A stretch of 64,000 nucleotides of DNA from Cutaneotrichosporon cavernicola (taxonomy: Eukaryota > Basidiomycota > Tremellomycetes > Trichosporonales > Trichosporonaceae): positions 1,178,001 to 1,242,000 of the forward strand of contig NC_083398.1 of NCBI RefSeq assembly GCF_030864355.1, written 5' to 3'. The translations under genes were made by a program, and so were the position numbers. Position 1 is the first letter of the stretch, and every line of letters starts with the position of its first letter. This document shows positions 1-12,648 of this stretch, piece by piece. The notes below the pieces were generated by a model that saw only the letters and a list, made by a program, of their open reading frames with translations, was not told the DNA's origin and ran no database searches.

Positions 1-385
1 TGTATAATCCCACCCATAGGTCATGTAGCTATAGTGAATCGATAACGGAGACTGTTGAAGGATGGCGGGCTGCGGAGGATGGAATGCAGGGAGGGGAGCG
101 GAGTGCGGCCGTCGCCGATCTCCGGGTGCGCTCCGGTTATCGCGCGTAAATAAGCGGAGTAGGCCCAACTTTCGGCACCCAACGTTCGCCATCTCATCGC
201 GATTATCTGGAATTACTCGTACTCGTTGTCGCTGACCAGAGTCTTGGTCACTAGCACTCGACACTCTTTTCAACTCCTCTCCACCACACCACAGCGCCGA
301 CTCTTTGCTTCCTCACCCACCCCGCCCCACCCCACTCCACCCAGTCTTCCGACTCCCCGTTTCCCACCAAGCCGCCCGCTCCACG
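1..385. other. Left-edge intergenic DNA / thioesterase promoter
   Basis: No coding sequence is supported here. The stretch immediately upstream of the thioesterase start is C-rich and pyrimidine-rich (about 240-380), as is common for 5' leaders in this window. No convincing TATA box was seen. Confidence 0.5.
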
Positions 386-1300
386 ATGACGTCCAGAATG
401 ATCCCCGCGACAAAGGAGGACGTCGCCCAGCTCCACACCCTCCTCTTGAGGCCCAAGCACGGCCGAGAGATGGGCCAGCATCTCACGCTGTACGCTGCCC
501 ACCCCATTCCAGAGGAGAACGACCGCGGCGGCCGCAACGCGAACAACTGGCAGATGGTTGTACAGGGAACTGTACAGGAAGGTGCGTGAAGCGGAGGATG
601 ATACGCCGAGGGAGGTGGAACGTGAGAGAGTGAGGGAAGAAGGGGCAGCGAAGACAGGGGTGACATTTGAGATAACTCGACTGACTCCAGGTTGGGTCAA
701 CGCCCTCGGAAACCTCCATGGCGCAGCAGCGGCCTGGCTTGTTGACCAGTACTTTCCTCCAACTACCCGGCTGACAACAGGTTGACGTCGGCTGCGCTCT
801 CCCGCCTCGCGACACCCACGTTCTGGGGCCCGCCGATGTTGGGCGGCGTGTCGATCCAGCTCGATATGACGTACTACAACCCTGCGCCTACGTGAGTTGA
901 GCCACAGTCAGCTGCGAGGTGCTTTGCGAGAAAGGCGTATCTGTGTTGGCAGCGCTGGTGCATCGTCGGAACGAGGGGGATGGCGTCTACGCGTGTGGGG
1001 TTGTTGGAGTTGGGAGTTGAGGGTAAAGGCGCTGACGGCAGTGGCACCAAGGTCAGGATCGTGGTAACGGTCGAGCGGATGGCGCGGACGCTGGCGAATA
1101 CACGTTGTGATGTGAGTAGTGGGGCTCAAGGAGATGTGATCAGTTCGGGCAGGGATGGGGGAGGGCTTGTGTACACAACCAGCTGCGCAGCTCTCCTCTC
1201 TCCATGCCTTATCTCAAACCGTGCGGGCATCGGCAAGTTGAGCTCGCACAGATCAGACAGGCTTGTACCTTGTCGGCAGGCCTGTGTAGAGCGTCAATGA
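386..1300 (+). CDS. 4HBT (hotdog-fold) acyl-CoA thioesterase-like protein, four exons
   Basis: Proposed exons are 386-581, 658-748, 781-891 and 1042-1300, giving 218 codons. They join to the classic 4HBT pattern: GNLHGAAAAWLVD (family GxxHGGxxxxLxD), then LTSAALSRLATPTFWG, then a C-terminal strand GTKVRIVVTVERMARTLANTRCD. The family hydrolyses acyl-CoA or related thioesters. The closest type is the small THEM2/ACOT13-like group, but the substrate cannot be told. Intron 2 (749-780) is only 32 nt. Skipping it is the only way to join the conserved WLVD helix to the next conserved block. The start ATG at 386 is the first in frame. The residues after about 1110 look less conserved, so the true C-terminus may differ through a further intron. 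A mitochondrial or cytosolic location cannot be decided. Confidence 0.72.
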
Positions 1301-4300
1301 CTAGGTTGGGCAATGCGTCACCAGACACCAGTCGCTCGATCGGGAGGTCCCATGTCTCACGCTGTCACACGCCCACTCTCGTGTCCGCACTCCTCGTGGC
1401 CCACCCCACACAATGAGCTGATACCAGATCCTCGAATGGGACACGGGGAAGCGTCTGGCATCGGGGACACATGCCAAGGCGTGGCGGCCCGCCAAGATGT
1501 GATTTGAATGGGTGAATTGTTTGGATGCCATTGGATTAGATCGATACCGCGTCAGGTCTTTACATGGGTATAGGAAGGTATATCAGACTGTAGGGATATG
1601 CGACCTGTTCATTGTAGTAATGGGCAGCCTCCAACTTGTCAGCTGTCAACCAGCACACACAACCGTTACGGGTTGCTGCTCGCCCCGAATATGACGAGAC
1701 GCCCCTTCCCCCTCCTTCTTCAACTGGGGTTTAAAGGGCTGAGCCGCCACCTGAGCGTTAGAATCTGGAGCCCACTCACTCCTCCTCCAGTCCATAGCGT
1801 TTCTCTCATCTCCGCTACCCCCAGCCCACCCATCACCCGTGGTTGAAGTAAGGACTTTCGGCTTATCTTGATAGGCAAATGGCCCAACCTCATGTGGACG
1901 GAGTATTCTTCCGTGTCGTCATCAAGATCTTGTGACCGAGATGTTGTTATTGACAATCTCCCACAGAGGATTCGTCAATTGGCGAGTAGAGTAATTGTAT
2001 TGACAAGTCCAATATCTTGGGAGATTGTCACTTGCCGTTGAGGAGGCGTCGTTGCCGATACGGCCGGCATCATTTTTAATGACTGAGTGTCGCGGCCTCG
2101 GGGAGCGTTCTGCGCCATCCATCCTACACCCTGGCAGCTTCAGAAAATCAGCAGAGTGAGTCCAGGAAGGTTGGTTCAACCGGGACGTCAGAGATATATC
2201 GCTTGCGCAACACCACACCGTCCCGAACGCCCTGAGGCCGTGGTTCGGACGGCCGTACAACGTACTCTTCAGCTCAAACCCGGCTCGCGATGCGTCACGC
2301 TCCTTGGGCTCAGCTTGAGACAATGAGTGTTCCGGCGCGGAGCGGCTCGTGATGGCGATATTTCATTTGTACAGTATATGATAAAACCGGCCGCGTGTTG
2401 TGTAGTTTGTCGAAGCCGTCAGTCAAGGGTGAGAATGTCTCTTCCGCGGGAGTCGTCAATCAAAGGGAGTTAGACAGGCTCCCAGTCCCCTATGTTCGGT
2501 GCGTGACAGGGGGAGGTGTGAGCCACCACGACGCCGAGGACACCTCCGTCGGTCCGTCGATACCTTCTAGACTCCCCAATTTGTGTGTTCAACCCCGACC
2601 TCGCAACCATCCTTCCACTACTTCAGCATGTCCGCATAGTGTACAGGAGCACGTAGGCCAGGGTAACTTTGGCAGTGCCACTGTTGTTCTTACCCCACAA
2701 ACATCCCACCCTGCACCCCCACTAAGCAGGCAGAATCTGCCACACTCGTCACGGTGTAGTGTGGCTGAGCGAGCTTGAGTGACTTGCTGGTCAGAGAGCA
2801 CCGAGTGGCCCGAAGAATTAGTGCCACCAACAACAACAATAGGGGTTGTGATTAAGCTTCAGCCCGCTCCGCCAGGATTCACATTTCAACTCAGGCACCG
2901 CTCACCTGGAAGGCGGGTGTCCAGAGGGTCGCCTCTCCTGACAAGTAATGCATCACGAGAGCCTCACCACTCACAGTTCTGGGGCCATTTATGTAAACTT
3001 TGACGTAGCCGAGAACAAGCAAGTATGCCGTCATACAGGCATCGCCTCTAACCCGACCGCACCGACGGTCACTTTTGCTTTGCTGGCGTGGATTGAGCTC
3101 GGATGGGCGGGGAGGCTCCGCTGCAAGTAGATACAGTGGCGCCGCGCATCGTATGGCTGCCCAAACCGGCGTCAATTCCGCGGCTGACGCCCCCATACCC
3201 CTGTCCAAACTCTGTTCAATTCACAATTGGAGGGCTGGACGTGTATCAGCGTTTCAGGTCGGGCCCTACCGCCTCTATTGTTCTGCAGCGCGACGTAGAT
3301 CTCGGAAGCAGAAGATTCCGGGACATGCTTTTGGGAGCAGGCACGCCGCCTCCCGCCCTGGTTGCTCCGACTCTCTGAAGCAGGCAACCGGAGCCGCCAT
3401 CGAATGCATTGGTCTTCAATAGAGATGAGTTGCGGCGACAGTCGAATGCTCGAACGTCCGCGGTACTGAGGATGGTGGAGAGCGCGCTTGAGCGTGCTTA
3501 TCCACCTGCACAGCACGCGCGCGCCCCGGAAAGCCTCGCCTGCTTCCCGCCCCCCTATGTGCCCATGTGGTCCATATGGGCGGGTTGGCTTGGGCACGCA
3601 TTGGTGGTGGCGGCGGCGTCGATATCAGTGCCCTTCATCAATTGGGCATGTTCGATTCAGGACCAATGAACGTCAGAGGTACTGCGGCGATATTATGCCT
3701 TTCTCGATGGGTATCACACAGTACTGCTGGCTGCTGCTCGGCAAAGTGGACTTGGAGCGAGCCGGTCACCGTATAACGTGTCCAAGACCCGACTGCCCCG
3801 GACGAGTCGCGACGCTCTTGGCGCCGGCGTCTTCCACGTGCTCCGTTGACATCGTTCGCGTTTTCGAGGACTCGACGTGTGACCAGTTTAGCATGTGTGC
3901 TTGCTCTCGCTGTTCGGATATCGGACCAATGCTTTGCATTACAATGTTCACCCAAGTACGCAAGTGGAGTTGTCGCCGAGCTGTCATCTCTGGATCGCGA
4001 TTGTTGCCCTGGTGCGACGTTTGCTATCCTCCTTCCTCCTGGAACGATTAGCGACTGGACTGGTCACCACCGGCGCTCTTATTCGCGGCAACATGTCGCC
4101 CAGTGGGGACGTTCATTCCGAAATTGCGAGTGTTGGGGATTCTGCGCAGAGGTGCCCAAGGTCGGTCGTGGGCCAATCATGACATGTGGAGCACAGGGGA
4201 CATGGAGTCGTGGGCTATTTATTTGAAAGGGACCGTATATGGGGCAACCATGGCGATCATTTGACGCGCCACTGGAGTGGGTGGCGGTTGGATCAGTGGT

Positions 4301-4644
4301 TTGCAGCGCAGGGTGGCCGAGTTAATTCCCAGATATTGAATGGATTGTCCCTTATCGGCTCCCGGTTTTGTACTCTACTGTTCGGCCCTTTCCGCGTTGA
4401 TTACTGTGGCATACATTGTACGGGACTGCATTACCGATGATCGAGAATATGCCCTTTGAAGCCTAGCCTGCCAGGCCGTCATGGAACGATGTGAGTACCA
4501 AATTAAAGCAGGGTTGCACATTAAGTGTGGTTACACACGGCACTGAGTACCACCGTGGACAAGAGGGTATTGGAGTATTTGCGCGCGTCCTCGTGTTTGC
4601 AATGTTGCGTTAAGGAGGGCAGGGTCCGGGCGTCGATCCCGGTG
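1301..4644. other. Gene-poor stretch, no supported gene
   Basis: About 3.3 kb with only short overlapping frames in all directions and no recognisable protein motif, splice-joined domain, tRNA or transposase/reverse-transcriptase signature. Base composition looks more AT-balanced than the neighbouring genes. A TGGCCGAGT string near 4313 resembles a tRNA A box but has no B box downstream. It may be intergenic or decayed mobile DNA; nothing seen in it decides. Confidence 0.5.
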
Positions 4645-6033
4645 TTATCGTACAGCAGAGCCGCGTCGAGGGAAACATGCAGAACCAGCCCGATGAAGCC
4701 TTCCACACAACGCAGTCATCGAACAAAAAATCTTAGTCAATTCTCCTCGGGTCTCGGCTTTCAGTGCCTCCTTGGTACGACCTTGAGCGTCAGCGCCAAT
4801 TTTCTTTGGAAGAATGCAAGATACGTACTCCGTGCTCACGTCCAGCCCCAGTCCGGTTTCGACGGGAGGCGGCAGCGGAATTGGGGGCAGATGCAGTCGA
4901 GCCCGTAACTCGTTAATAGTGTGCCTCGCCGTGTCGAGCTCCGTTTGCAACTGTTTGATCACCGCCTCGCTCTCCTTCTTTTCACTTTCAAGGGCAGAAA
5001 CATAGTCTGGACCGTGTCAGCACAAAAGAGACGAGAAAACAATGACAAGGAACGCGCGCTCTACCGACAAGAAAATGGTAAGGTTGCGCCACTAAACTCA
5101 CCTTTGCGTTTCGCCCTAAACCTCCTCGCTCCTATGCGATTGCGGACCTGTTTCTTGTCTCGGGGGTTGAGAGCCTTGTACTGATCCTGCGGCATTCCCC
5201 AAGGCTGCGTCTCGCCCTTGTCCTTGCCTCCGTCTGCTATGGTGGTCGCGACCGACATAGCTCCACTTCCCTCCCAGCTCGAACCGGCCGAATTGGTCCG
5301 CCGCTTCTTATCAAAAGAAGTCTCCATCTTAGCATGGGTTGGGTGGACGCCCGGAGGAAAAGAGGAAGAGGAGCTGGCGCCCGTGTATGTCAAGTGGTTG
5401 GAGGGTGAGAGAGGTGACAGGGTCGTCATCCCTGGCGAAGCTGTCGGGTATCCACCGGGGATCCGTGGCGAATATCCATGCGGCTGCGCCGGGCGCGGGG
5501 CGGGAGGTAAGGACGACATGGTCGCTGGTGGTGGCTGGACAGGGTAGTGGTAACCACTCATGGGCTGTGAGGTAGGCATGTGACTCGAGTAGTTCATGGG
5601 CGTCATGTGCATTGGCGCTCCGCTAGGCCCCTGCCCAGCTGACGGTCCAGCTGTGCTGGTGGGAAGCCCTACTCCCGATGGTGACGATCCATGGTATCCC
5701 GAACCATACGCGCTCGACACTGGCGGTAGGTTGTGTGGGGACGATTGGCTTGGTGGCAGCGGAGGCAGGAACGTCCCCTGGTTGATTGATCGCCGGTGGT
5801 CCTCGCGGCCCTGGTGTGGCGGCGACATGGGGTGCTGGCGTTCACCACCATAGTAGTTGCCGCCATAGAGCCCCTACATGTTAGTATGGATGGACTATGG
5901 AGCAATGTTGACATCAAGCTCGAAGCCACCGCAGTCGGCATGCCGGCAATGACGGCAGCGTGCAACCCCGCGGGGTGGCTTATGCCAGCGGCGACGATCA
6001 TTAACCCGCACTCACCCAGTTGGTCGGCTCCAT
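4645..6033 (-). CDS. bZIP transcription factor
   Basis: Exons 6033-6016, 5873-5102 and 5006-4645 (as drawn, 383 aa). The N-terminal two thirds is low-complexity Pro/Ser/Gly/Tyr sequence, typical of an activation region. The basic region is VRNRIGARRFRAKRK, spliced in phase to DYVSALESEKK. It satisfies N-x7-R-x9-L, and hydrophobic heptads follow through IKQLQTELDTARHTINELRARLHL. This is the DNA-binding and dimerising domain of a nuclear bZIP protein. The position usually A or S in RISAR-type factors is Gly here. The start is MEPTNW at 6033, spliced to GLYGGNYY. After VSTEY the frame stays open to 4645, but it meets a good donor-like GTATCT and loses its character, so the real C-terminus may be spliced elsewhere. 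Target genes are unknown. Confidence 0.75.
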
Positions 6034-6713
6034 CGGATAGGTAGCAATGCGTGTAGACACGATGGGCAATTCGGCGCTTTGAGCGCCGTGGCGTAGATGA
6101 GAGGGGGATGTGGTACTGGTGAAATGGTCCAGACCTTGTAAAAAAGGTGACGATGCACGGACAATGGGCCCAGGAACAGGTTGTCGTTCACTTGAAGTGC
6201 GTCTGTGCGGTTAGCAACCAACATACTGGGCCTGGAGGTAACCAGCGACGGCACGGCCCGAGCATGCTGTTTACGTGCACGTCGCAGGAGCGGATAGATC
6301 ATCTCTCGGGCGCGTGGCGCAACATTGCTTGCACGACCGACGATGTGGCGTTCCCAGGTCACCATCCCACCGTCGCCTCCTGTGCCGTTGAGGAGCACCA
6401 CTTCCAGTGGCGTGCTGCAACTAGGGGCCCAGGACACCACGTACGCGCCGGGGTTGGCCACTCACTAAGCAGAGAGACACACACACGAAAACAATCGGCG
6501 AAGGAGTAGAAGAGATATCAAGTGTGCCGAACTTCCTGCCGTCGGACCGTTATAGCAAGCGGGTCGAAATGACTTGTTACCGCGGTTGGGCTGACAAGTG
6601 ATGACGACAATGACGCGGTCGACAGTCGCGCACAGACTTTGCCGGACGGGGCGCAGTTGGGCGTCAAGAGCAGTGCGATTACGACAGATCGCTTGAACGC
6701 TTGATCGTGAATA

Positions 6714-6729
6714 TGTGTGTGTGTGTGTG
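6714..6729. repeat. GT dinucleotide microsatellite
   Basis: Uninterrupted GT repeats of about eight units lie upstream of the bZIP gene. This is directly visible. Confidence 0.85.
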
Positions 6730-6833
6730 GAGATGGTGTGGGGGAGACGTCCGGTCCAGTGAGGATGGTGAGGGCGTCTACGTCTGACGCCACCGAAGAC
6801 CGCACGAGTGGAGAGCAAGTCAAGTGGAGTGGA

Positions 6834-6901
6834 GAGGGGAGAGGAGAGGAGGGGAGGGGAGGGGAGGGGAGGGGAGGGGAGGGTAGGGGGGAGGTGGTGG
6901 G
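6834..6901 (+). repeat. GGGGA purine repeat (G-quadruplex-capable)
   Basis: At least six consecutive GGGGA units occupy 6851-6880, followed by GGGTAGGGGGG and flanked by GGAGA repeats. The many closely spaced runs of four guanines on the plus strand satisfy the usual G-quadruplex pattern. It lies about 0.8 kb upstream of the bZIP start, on the strand opposite to that gene. Confidence 0.8.
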
Positions 6902-9900
6902 GAGGTGAGGGAAGCTGGGAGATGAGGGAAGCTGGGAGGTGAGGGATGGATTCGAACTTACTTGCCGCCGTTTGTCAAGCGTCCTCTGTGGCGAGTTCCA
7001 AGAGTTGACCTGCAGATGAAGGGAAGGGAAAGATGACAGTCGGTTACGGACGCGGTCTGGTCGATAGTCTGTTTGTTGGGGAGGGGGATGACGACGATCC
7101 GATAGTGCAAAGTGCAACCTTGCGCGCGTTGCCGGCTGGAACGGTCTTTGAGCGACTCGATCCCGGTCGGCCAAAGGGTGTAATGAGGGCTGTGGGCGTC
7201 CAGATATTGTCCTGGATCAAAGCCTGTGTTGCAGGCTTTCTGCGGGTGGTTGGCTTGTGGTTTTGGAGAAACGGACACGGAGGGGTGGACTACCAAGCCC
7301 GTTACCGCCGGCCTTTTGTTTGGCCCTCCGGTGGCCAGTAGAGACGAGCGCCGGTGCGAAGGCTTTGAGACTGCCCTGCGCGCGCCGATCTTGGCGGTCT
7401 GCAGAGCGTTGGTGTACGGCCCGCGAGCCGAACCAAGTGAGGGCTTGTGTGCTCGTGGGACATGCAATCTACAGAGGTTAGGTATGTTGTGGTCGTCGCT
7501 GTCGTTTGGCGACGGCCAGGGACAGGCAGATGAGCAGAGGTGAACCAGATATTGGGGTTGTGGGGTCTGTGGGGGTGGCGGGGGTCCAAGGGTCGGTGAG
7601 TTGAGGGCCAGTTAATCGACAGGCAAACTTGTCGCCAGCAGGGACCAATGCGAGAGGGACAGAGGGGCAGCAGCAGGGTGTCAGAAGACTGAGCAGCATT
7701 GGTCCCTCCGACGCGTGTCACGGGAAGGGCATCCTGGACAAGGTACGGAGCAGGAAAAGGATCAAGAGTAGTGGGTTAACGGCGCTGGAGAGTAGTGCGC
7801 AAGCTGTGCAAGAGTGTAAAGTCCAGGTAGATGCGCAGTTGCAGAGGTGTGCAAAAAGGCAAATGGGGGGAGGCAAAGTTTAGAAAATTCCTCTCGTCTG
7901 ACACTCGTGCCCACCTCGTTGATACTCCCTGTTTTTCTCTCTTGCTCCCTCACAGGGTCCAACGACATGTCTATCGAGGACGGGAACGTTATCAGGTACA
8001 AAGGGTGGGACGAGGGCGGGATCTTACCAATCCAAGGCTCCTAAGGGACCAGGCCACGCTCTGGCTTTGGCCATCAAGTACTGGACCGAGGCATAGCACC
8101 GAGCCCCGAGACTTACCGTCGGGAAACATGCGGGACGACAGCAGAGCTTTTGCTGTAAAAGGGGTAACCGAAAGTAGAACGAAAGTGGTCTACACATCTA
8201 CTGTTTGCCGAGGTTTCGACCTCCGAACCCCCACGGTGAAATGCAAGGCACTCCTTCCGACAACATTTCGAGTGTAGGCTAATCGTTGTGATTGCCACAA
8301 CCGCGGCTGTTCAGGTCGGCGCATGATCGCGCCAGTAGATTCAGCACTTACCTAGCCAGGCATGTATACCCAGCGCGCCGCGGCATGCCGTCCATGCCCA
8401 AGCCAAGAACAAGGACTTGCACGATGGGAGGGCACGTTTCAGATCAACCGCCGCCACCTGTTGATCAAACTACGTCGGCTGAGATAAGGAACTCAATTCA
8501 GTTGACCTGACAAGGTGATGGTTACTGTGATGGCTTGCACCCAGTTTCAGCGTGACATTCAATTTACCCGTTACTGCCAAACGGAGGGAACTGTGCCCTC
8601 GGCACCCATGACCCACATTGTTCTGGGCGTCCCAATTCCCTGGGCTCGGACCGCTGGACTCTCCACGAGGCGGGCGAGAACTCTCATAGTGCATCGCCTC
8701 TCCGAGTCTGGACTGAACGGAACCCAACAACGCAAGCCACTGGCACCGATTAGGTCGATCCGGGTGTGGTGGCGGCGCGCTGGAAACCCATCATCGCCCG
8801 CTTCACAGAATTTCACTGTCCTCTGTGTCGAGACCCCCAAGCCGCCTCACGTGTAGAAACGGTGAGCACCTCTTTGGGTGAGTTGCACATACTCGACGAA
8901 ATATGGCAACAGTAGCTCAGCTGCGTGCGAGACTTTGCCGGAAGGACGCGGGGCCGACGGGACCCACCCCGCAGCAGCACATTAAGCATCGATACGCACG
9001 ACCAGCATTCATGACCTTGAGCCTCTGAATATCCATGACGTAGCAGCTCAGGGAACATTCGCGAGCTCTCACGACTTTGCACGACAGAAGACGAAGGACG
9101 TTGGCATGGTGAACCTCAGCCCCATTCGATCAGATAACGCACCCTGGCAGGAAAAGCCTTGTAGGGATTTAGGAGGTGGGGGTGGCTGAGGCTTGGGCTT
9201 TGCAGGGTATGTGGACAGAGCCTAGAGCCTAACGGCATATGTGAGGATGGACAAGTGGCGGTGGCGTGCAAGAAACACCTCTTAACTCGCTTGCTGAGGT
9301 GGTGACAGCAACCCGGGTTCCGGTGGCTCCTGAGATGATCTGCGTCCAGGGACACCGCTAAACCGACTTTATTCTTGAGACGCAAGGGTTTAGAATCAGT
9401 AGTTCTCACTGTTCCAAGATGCTCACGTCATCTGTCTTGAGTTGCGGAACGCCGCGGCCAATTTAGCAATAAAGGTCTGATACACTCCGGACGAAAATGT
9501 AACACGGACATTCTGTAGTCGACCAGCAGTGCAGAATAACTGCAGGTGCCATCGATAATTACTCCCAGAGTAGTTAATGCACTATGAATGGCTCTGGGGA
9601 AAATATTTACTGTCCTTGAGAGCTGCTGCGATGGATTCCGCGAGGGACCTGAAGTTTCCCAGCGAGACAGGTCGGATTCTCGCCAAGCCAGACCAGGGAT
9701 CCAGGGGTTGGGAACGAAACAAGTCTTTTGTTGTCTCATCAAGGTTGGTCTCAGGCCCAAAGGTTATGTTGGGGCCCTTACGAGAGATCAGGGAGAACCT
9801 AGTTCCTGCCGGGGTACCTGGACTTGGACATCAAACTAGCCATTTCCGCACAGGAAAGCTTGACGCTTTGGGGGTTCAAGGGGCTGTCCCAGGGGATAGG

Positions 9901-10204
9901 CCCGGAGGCAACCTTCGAGAACGGCTGAAGAGGCCTTCTGAATTGCTTCATCCTGTCAACTTCATACTACCCCTCGCTTGACCAGGTGACACACCGAGGT
10001 TCCAGTCTTCTGGTTGCAACATGCCAGAACGCAAGGTGGCCGTGACAGGTCCGCAAATCGGGGAAAGCATGCATGATCTGGCTGCGCGCTCGATGCTAGG
10101 TCCAAGCCCACTTCCGTAAGGAATCGCAAGAGAGGAGATATCATCCGGCCCTTTTCAGTGAGATCCCAACTGGTGATGAAGGCGTCTCAGGTTTTTCTTC
10201 ACAG

Positions 10205-10297
10205 CCACTTCGTTTATAATCCCTTCGCGTTCTGCAGTATCCGGTCGGTCGAACCACTTCGTTTATAATCCCTTCGCGTTCTGCAGTACCCGGTTTC
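10205..10297. repeat. 49-bp direct tandem duplication
   Basis: The block beginning CCACTTCGTTTATAATCCC at 10205 recurs at 10254 with only one or two differences over about 40 bases. The second copy runs into the hairpin at 10284-10309. Confidence 0.85.
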
Positions 10298-10309
10298 GAC
10301 CGGGTACTG
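10284..10309. other. Perfect 11-bp hairpin with TTCG tetraloop
   Basis: The arms CAGTACCCGGT (10284-10294) and ACCGGGTACTG (10299-10309) are exact reverse complements separated by TTCG. On RNA this would form a very stable stem with a UUCG loop. No gene flanks it within 2 kb on either side. Confidence 0.85.
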
Positions 10310-12648
10310 GGAAAGCAAAAGAGGCCACGGAGCAAGAGGCGGGTCCAGAGCACATGGGCTGGCGTTACTCTAGATGCAGGGGAGATGCAGGGTTGTGGAA
10401 GCGCATCAAGCACCATATTGTGACGCTTGTAGTCAGTTGGTTGACTGTCCTGCATGTCCTGCATGTCCTGACCATACTCATCTTTCCCTGAGTTGACTGT
10501 CACTTGATGCTCTAGCGACCAACCTGGGCCTCGTGTTCCACTGTGCCCTCATCAAAATAATGTCACCTGGCCCAAACACGTTCGGATTCAATCCGTATTT
10601 TTACTCGCTCCTGTAAAACAGGGCTCTTCACTGTTCGGGTATGACCCTTATCCCACATCCACATGCCACCTGACCCAGCACAATGCCGAACCTTAGCCGA
10701 ATTCTGTTTCATGGGCAAAACAAGCTCAAAGATGCGCCACTTTCCACAGGTAGGAAGTCAGGTTCCGCTGCAAAGCCGCGAGCCAGGCCCATAGGAGAGG
10801 GCAAACAGGCTAACAAGCGTGTGACACGTTTTTGGTTGGCTCGGCTCCAAGAAAGAGGGCTGACGACGAGGGCGGCGCACGTCCGCCCTCCCAACCTGTC
10901 CCCACATTGTACAAGGCGGCCGATCGTCAACCCACAGCCAGACAGGGTATAATGAAGAAAAGGTTAGGCTCGCAATACGACCATGGGAATGATATTAATC
11001 TCACTGTCGGGGCAACTTACCCTCCGAGGAACGTCGAGTCATCTGAGGCATGAGGCACGAAGTATGTGGGGCTCCCTGTTAGGCGGGCCTGAGGTATAGT
11101 AGCGCACTGGAGCATGGTGTTTGAGCGGTAAGCGCGTGCCTGCTAACGCGAAATGTAACGCGGGCAATTATCGCTCGGAATACAACTTTGATAGACGTGC
11201 TGGGTCGCCGAATCTTCCCACACAACCAAGACCAGAATATCGGTAACAACCTCGGCCATCGTGCAACCCCAAAAAATGAACACGGAAATGTCTGCTTTAG
11301 TTGATTTCTGTCTTGCCGAGGTTTTCCCAATGCTACAGTCCGAGACGTGGGGATTCTCAAGAGTGGGTTGCTCCGTACTCAGAGCTTGGTGACAGTATCG
11401 GAGTTTTCCAATCACCCCAGAGTTACATCAGTCTGCAACGCAAGGGAATGGCCACATCACATACGGCCGTTCCGCGCGCGTCTCGGATATCGCTATCTGC
11501 GCCGTCTTTCCGGCTGACAAAATATAAGACGGTTCCTTACATGTGTAGTGACAGGGACGATCAAAGCCGCGCGTCACGGTCTGCACATCTATTGTTCTCT
11601 CAGGGTATTACGGAATGCCACGTCGGCAACGTACAAGAACAAAAGACCATACAGTGTGCCTGTTCCCTTTGCGCTCCCGACCCATGTCTCCACTTCCCAA
11701 TCTGAATACCAACCTCCCGAGATACGCAAAGTTAGTAGTAACCAACGTGCCACGTCGATCTTCCGGTCGGCGACAGTCACCCCTGTAGAGGGGGAAGAAT
11801 GCGGCTACAGGATCGACATGTGTGATCGACAGGCAGGGCGTGTCTTTTAGTGCCTGTGTGATCGCCAAGACATGAGCACGCGTCGTAGCTTCCCTAATCA
11901 CCCTCACAATATTTCTTTGTTCCACTTCCCGACCCCTTGCTCCAGTCTATGAAACGTCGCCTCCACAAGGCACTACCCCAAGTCAAGGAGGTGCGTCAAG
12001 CATTACGGTTGCGGAGCGCGTATCGGATATCCCAGCGGGTACCACGCGCTTCACTTGCGTGCCATGCAAGCAAGATTGATCCTCGGCATCCGCTTGGCAG
12101 ATGGTGCCGAGACGCCACATTGACCAGCATCACAATGGCCAGAGTATCCAACATCCGACATGATCGCACACCTAACCGGCATCCGGTATCCGCCTTCGGA
12201 AACTGTAGTAGTGTGACGGCGAGGCCTCTCCTCGTGGCTACTCCAACGTACCTTGTCCAGACAACAGGATACCAATCTCCCATACCCTTTCAAGATTCAT
12301 GCATGCTTTCTCAGCTTCTGTCGGATCCACACCATCGTACCACTCCTCCAGCTTGCTAGTCTGCGCTTCGTGGGGAACTGCAGTCAACCTTCCGTTTCAT
12401 CGTAAAGCACCGCTACACTCTGGTGCCACACTCCCGTCCAGCAATTGACTTGTTCCACTTGTTGGCGCCACAGCTGGCGGAGCGGCCTGTTGGGATCCAT
12501 CAGGGCTATTGGGTACTGCTACCGCTACTGCTACTGCTTCTGCTGCGCTTCCTGCTTGCGCTCGTGCACGCTCTTTGCAAGCTGGTGTCAGCTCTCTCCG
12601 TTTCGATTTCGGCCACAGCCGCACAGAACTGTCGTCCTCGTTGGGCAA

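Larger units (their letters stand above)
6034..12648. other. Gene-poor island, about 6.6 kb
   Basis: No frame in either strand shows a recognisable domain, and the longest frames (for example 218 codons on the minus strand at 6518-7174) are low-complexity. Contents seen: a GT run at 6714-6729, a GGGGA repeat at 6851-6890, a 49-bp direct duplication at 10205-10297, a perfect hairpin at 10284-10309 and a TGTCCTGCA tandem around 10445-10470. The part nearest 6034 is probably the bZIP promoter and leader. Confidence 0.5.

Noticed and set aside
4300..4400. tRNA-Leu/Ser-like A box (TGGCCGAGT) near 4313
   Set aside because: No B-box (GTTCGANTCC) and no cloverleaf could be drawn downstream.
4622..4650. 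Stem-like CCGGG...CCCGG resembling a tRNA T arm
   Set aside because: The loop does not fit TTCRANY and no acceptor or anticodon arm is present.
6518..7174. 218-codon minus-strand frame upstream of the bZIP gene
   Set aside because: Pro/Ser repeats come from the GGGGA microsatellite; no conserved motif.
9577..9981. 134-codon plus-strand frame in the gene desert
   Set aside because: No similarity to a known domain is recognisable and the composition looks random; length alone is not evidence.
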